Below, one piece after another: positions 15,869 to 18,085 of a stretch of 18,085 nt of DNA (position 1 is its first letter; every line of letters starts with the position of its first letter). Under the pieces are notes generated by a model, which was given only the letters and a program-made list of their open reading frames with translations, was not told where the DNA came from and made no database searches. Made by a program: the position numbers and the translations under genes. This DNA comes from CBDUQP01 sp965369385 (lineage in GTDB: Bacteria > Planctomycetota > Phycisphaerae > SM23-33), in the NCBI GenBank assembly GCA_965369385.1, contig CBDUQP010000070.1, forward strand, positions 1 through 18,085, read 5' to 3'.

Positions 15869-16996
15869 ATGAGTTCAAAACGCGACTATTATGAAGTACT
15901 TGGCGTCAAGCGCGATGCCAACAAGGACGAAGTGAAACGCGCCTACAGAAAAGGCGCGCTCAAATATCATCCTGATAATTACGATGGCGACAAAGCCGAA
16001 GGCGAGACGATTTTCAAGGCGCTTGCCGAAGCCTATGAAGTGTTGTCTGATCCGGTGAAGCGCAAAAACTATGACCAATTCGGTCACGAAGGCTTGCGCG
16101 GTTCCGGTATGCATGATTTCAACTCGATGGGCTTCGGGGATATCTTCTCGATGTTCGAGGACATCTTCGGTGCGTCCGGTTCTCGTGCTGGCGGACAGGC
16201 AAGCAGGTCTGATCGCGGGTACGATCTGGAAACCGAAGTCGAAATGACGCTCGAGAAGGTGGCCTCCGGTGCGGAGCAGACTCTCGAATTTGATCGTATG
16301 GACCTCTGCGAAATCTGCCACGGAAGCGGAGCACGCAAGGGCACCGATCCGCAGAAATGTATCACGTGTGGCGGGTATGGACAGGTGCAGCAGCAGGTGT
16401 CCGGCTTTTTCGGTATGAGCGTCCGCGTTACGCCGTGTCCGAAGTGCAAGGGCAAAGGGATTATAATTACTGACCCCTGCGAAACCTGCCACGGGTCAGG
16501 CCGCCAGAAGAAGAAGCGTGTACTCACGGTTCGCATACCTGCCGGCATTAGCGATGGACAGGTTGTGCGAGTAGCGGGCGAGGGCGAACCGGGCGAATCG
16601 GGCACGCAGCGCGGCGATTTGCACGTTTATGTGCGGGTAACGCCACACCCGTTCCTGGTAAGACGAGGCGACGACCTGATCTGTCAGGTTCCCATAACAT
16701 TTTCGCAGGCGGCGCTGGGCGGATTGGTGGACGTGCCCACACTGTCGGGCTCGGAAGAGCTTCATGTGCCATCGGGAACGCAGAATGGAACCATCATAAA
16801 GATGAAAACCCGAGGGCTTCCATCGCTGCGGACCAATCGCAAAGGTGATCAGCACGTCCAGTTGTTCATCGAAGTGCCCAAGAAACTCACCGACGAGCAA
16901 TGTGAACTGTTGGAAAAATACGCCGAAACCGAGGATGTAACCGTTACGCCACAACGAAAAAGTTTTCTCGATAAACTGAAGGACTACTTCTCGTAA
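15869..16996 (+). CDS. dnaJ: Chaperone protein DnaJ (class I Hsp40)
   Basis: This gene encodes 375 residues from ATG 15869 (MSSKRDYYEVLGV), matching the usual DnaJ start and length; ATGs at 15836 and 15848 are possible but follow a strong hairpin and add an atypical leader. Weak GGCGAG (15853-15858) is 10 bases upstream. Order: J domain with the Hsp70-stimulating HPD at residues 34-36, a short Gly/Phe-rich region (MGFGDIFSMFEDIFG), a zinc domain with four CxxCxGxG repeats from Cys147 to about residue 211 (CEICHGSG, CITCGGYG, CPKCKGKG, CETCHGSG), then the substrate-binding C-terminal domains. It delivers unfolded proteins to DnaK and stimulates its ATPase. grpE follows, but dnaK is not in the window. 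A weak promoter-like pair (TTGTCA 15702-15707, TGAATA 15726-15731) lies upstream. Confidence 0.97.
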   Translation: MSSKRDYYEVLGVKRDANKDEVKRAYRKGALKYHPDNYDGDKAEGETIFKALAEAYEVLSDPVKRKNYDQFGHEGLRGSGMHDFNSMGFGDIFSMFEDIFGASGSRAGGQASRSDRGYDLETEVEMTLEKVASGAEQTLEFDRMDLCEICHGSGARKGTDPQKCITCGGYGQVQQQVSGFFGMSVRVTPCPKCKGKGIIITDPCETCHGSGRQKKKRVLTVRIPAGISDGQVVRVAGEGEPGESGTQRGDLHVYVRVTPHPFLVRRGDDLICQVPITFSQAALGGLVDVPTLSGSEELHVPSGTQNGTIIKMKTRGLPSLRTNRKGDQHVQLFIEVPKKLTDEQCELLEKYAETEDVTVTPQRKSFLDKLKDYFS

Positions 16997-17040
16997 ATGT
17001 AGTATTGCCAGCCATTTGGAAAGGCTGAAGAGTTTGAGCA

Positions 17041-17655
17041 ATGACCAAGGGTAAGAACAAACAAGATGCTGAAGACGCTCCGCAGGTCGCTGGCGAGCAG
17101 GCAGACGCCGCTGAAGCCAAGCCGGCAGAGCCAGTGATGAGCCCCCAGCAGGCCCTGCAGGCCGATCGCGATGACCTTTTCAACCGTCTTCAGAGAACGG
17201 CCGCTGACTATCAGAACTACAAACGTCGCGTTCAGAAGGATATGTCTGAGGCTCGGGATTTTGCGATCACCGAGCTTATCAGAGAGCAATTGCCCATTAT
17301 TGATGATATGGAACGTGCGATAGACGCCGCCAAGGAAAACTGCGGCGAGGACGATCAGTTGCTTATCGGGATGCAAATGGTTCACGATAAGGCACTTGCA
17401 GCATTCGAAAAGTTCGATTTGACCATGATAGACGCCGCAGGCAAGCCCTTTGACCCGGAACTGCACTCTGCATTGATTCAGCAACCGACGAGCGATCTGC
17501 CTCCACATACGGTAATGCAGGTAGTGCAAAAGGGTTACACATTGCATGGGCGAACGATCAGGCCCGCTGCGGTGATTGTCTCAAAGGATCCGGAACAAGA
17601 TGTATTGGAGGACGTCGCTGACGGAGAAACCGAAGGCGATAGCGGAGAAGAGTAA
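17041..17655 (+). CDS. grpE: Nucleotide exchange factor GrpE
   Basis: This gene encodes 204 residues. The N-terminus is a charged, Ala/Glu/Lys-rich disordered tail (about 1-45), followed by the long coiled-coil dimer helix (LQRTAADYQNYKRRVQKDM, then ITELIREQLPIIDDMERAI) and the beta domain with the GrpE signature (FDPELHSALIQQPTSDLPP, VVQKGYTLHGRTIRPAAVIV). A short acidic tail ends the protein. GrpE releases ADP from DnaK, so it works with the DnaJ encoded 44 bp upstream; the order dnaJ-grpE is the reverse of the common grpE-dnaK-dnaJ operon. The stop is one base before the next start, indicating tight coupling with the zinc-ribbon gene. Confidence 0.96.
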   Translation: MTKGKNKQDAEDAPQVAGEQADAAEAKPAEPVMSPQQALQADRDDLFNRLQRTAADYQNYKRRVQKDMSEARDFAITELIREQLPIIDDMERAIDAAKENCGEDDQLLIGMQMVHDKALAAFEKFDLTMIDAAGKPFDPELHSALIQQPTSDLPPHTVMQVVQKGYTLHGRTIRPAAVIVSKDPEQDVLEDVADGETEGDSGEE

Positions 17656-17656
17656 G

Positions 17657-17965
17657 ATGCCAACTTATGATTATGAATGCGAGGCATGCGGACACGCTTT
17701 CGAGGTGTTCCATTCGATAACTGCCAAGGCCATCCGTAAATGTCCGGAATGCAAGAAGTTAAAGGTCAAACGGCTCATCGGCACTGGTGGCGGTATCATC
17801 TTTAAGGGAAGTGGTTTCTACCAGACCGACTATCGCAGCGATTCTTACAAGAAAGCGGCCGCCAGCGATAAGCCCGACTCCGGCGACTCGACCAGTTCCA
17901 GCAGTTCTGACAGCTCGAAGAGTTCGGACAAGAGTACATCAAAGGTTCCTGATAAAAAGAGTTAG
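17657..17965 (+). CDS. FmdB-type zinc-ribbon protein with Ser-rich tail
   Basis: This gene encodes 102 residues. ATG 17657 is one base after the grpE stop; the frame runs further up inside grpE but the family N-terminus MPTYDYECEACGHAFE fixes the start. The zinc ribbon uses Cys8, Cys11, Cys29 and Cys32 (CEAC and CPEC), followed by a basic strand (KVKRLIGTGGGIIFKGSGFYQTDY) and a low-complexity Ser/Lys/Asp tail (about 70-102). This is the FmdB/'CxxC_CxxC_SSSS' family, named after a putative regulator of formamidase; the actual molecular role of most members is unknown. Its position right after grpE suggests co-expression with the chaperones. Confidence 0.92.
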   Translation: MPTYDYECEACGHAFEVFHSITAKAIRKCPECKKLKVKRLIGTGGGIIFKGSGFYQTDYRSDSYKKAAASDKPDSGDSTSSSSSDSSKSSDKSTSKVPDKKS

Positions 17966-18085
17966 TTATTATTGTTGAAGGATGCTGGGATAGGTATTTG
18001 TTTTGGCGAGTGGTTTTGGCTGTGGGCAGGGTGTGCGAGATTTTTCTCTGGCACGAGACAAAACTGGCTGTGAGCGGCTATTTCG
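17966..18085. other. Non-coding end of window with hairpin-like sequence
   Basis: No gene is supported in these 120 bases. At 18031-18074 lies a sequence that aligns without gaps to the hairpin at 90-133, with 30 of 44 identical bases by my count. Its own best stem pairs about 18039-18048 with 18055-18064 at 8 of 10 positions. A classical terminator for the chaperone operon is not obvious here; it may lie beyond the window. Confidence 0.4.

Overview
The window looks like chromosomal DNA of a Planctomycetota bacterium, most likely class Phycisphaerae. This is an inference from the gene set, from the style of the GroEL proteins (GRSAILDKGWGAP near the N-terminus of the first copy) and from the small lineage-type hypothetical proteins; no rRNA gene is present to confirm it. 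Coding density is high. I saw no tRNA, rRNA, CRISPR array, insertion sequence, prophage or integrase, so most of the region reads as core genome.

Layout. (1) 1-221: non-coding leader with a near-perfect 20-bp hairpin and a good sigma70-type promoter. (2) 222-2486, plus strand: an exported hypothetical protein, a protein joining a MerR/excisionase-like helix-turn-helix to two C-terminal membrane helices, and an OmpA-like lipoprotein, closed by a terminator-like hairpin. (3) 2615-5361, plus strand: a translationally coupled ResB-like/CcsA-like pair for System II cytochrome c maturation; the CcsA protein carries a large extra N-terminal exported domain. (4) 5431-7895: a divergent two-component pair, a NarL/FixJ-type response regulator (minus) and a soluble double-PAS histidine kinase (plus), separated by 332 bp with a palindrome, a spaced direct repeat and a candidate promoter. 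(5) 7985-8886, plus strand: a HAD-family phosphatase/phosphomutase with a probable TTG start and a 61-residue two-helix membrane protein. (6) 8976-11630, minus strand: mutS. (7) 11977-17965, plus strand: a protein-folding cluster groEL1-groES-groEL2-dnaJ-grpE followed by an fmdB-type zinc-ribbon gene.

How the genes work together. The chaperone cluster is the centrepiece. One GroES is sandwiched between two different GroELs. GroEL1 has the classical Gly-Gly-Met tail but altered substrate-binding residues; GroEL2 has the classical apical residues but no tail. DnaJ and GrpE follow without DnaK, so their Hsp70 partner must be encoded elsewhere. No CIRCE operator is visible. ResB and CcsA should deliver and attach haem to c-type cytochromes outside the cytoplasmic membrane. 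The kinase and regulator form a self-contained signalling unit whose target is not evident from context, although its second PAS domain carries a Cys/His cluster that suggests redox or metal sensing.

I did not find a clearly new multi-gene system. The observations most worth a second look are the asymmetric double-GroEL cluster, the hairpin directly before dnaJ, the structured intergenic region of the two-component pair, and related hairpin-like sequences near the two ends of the window.
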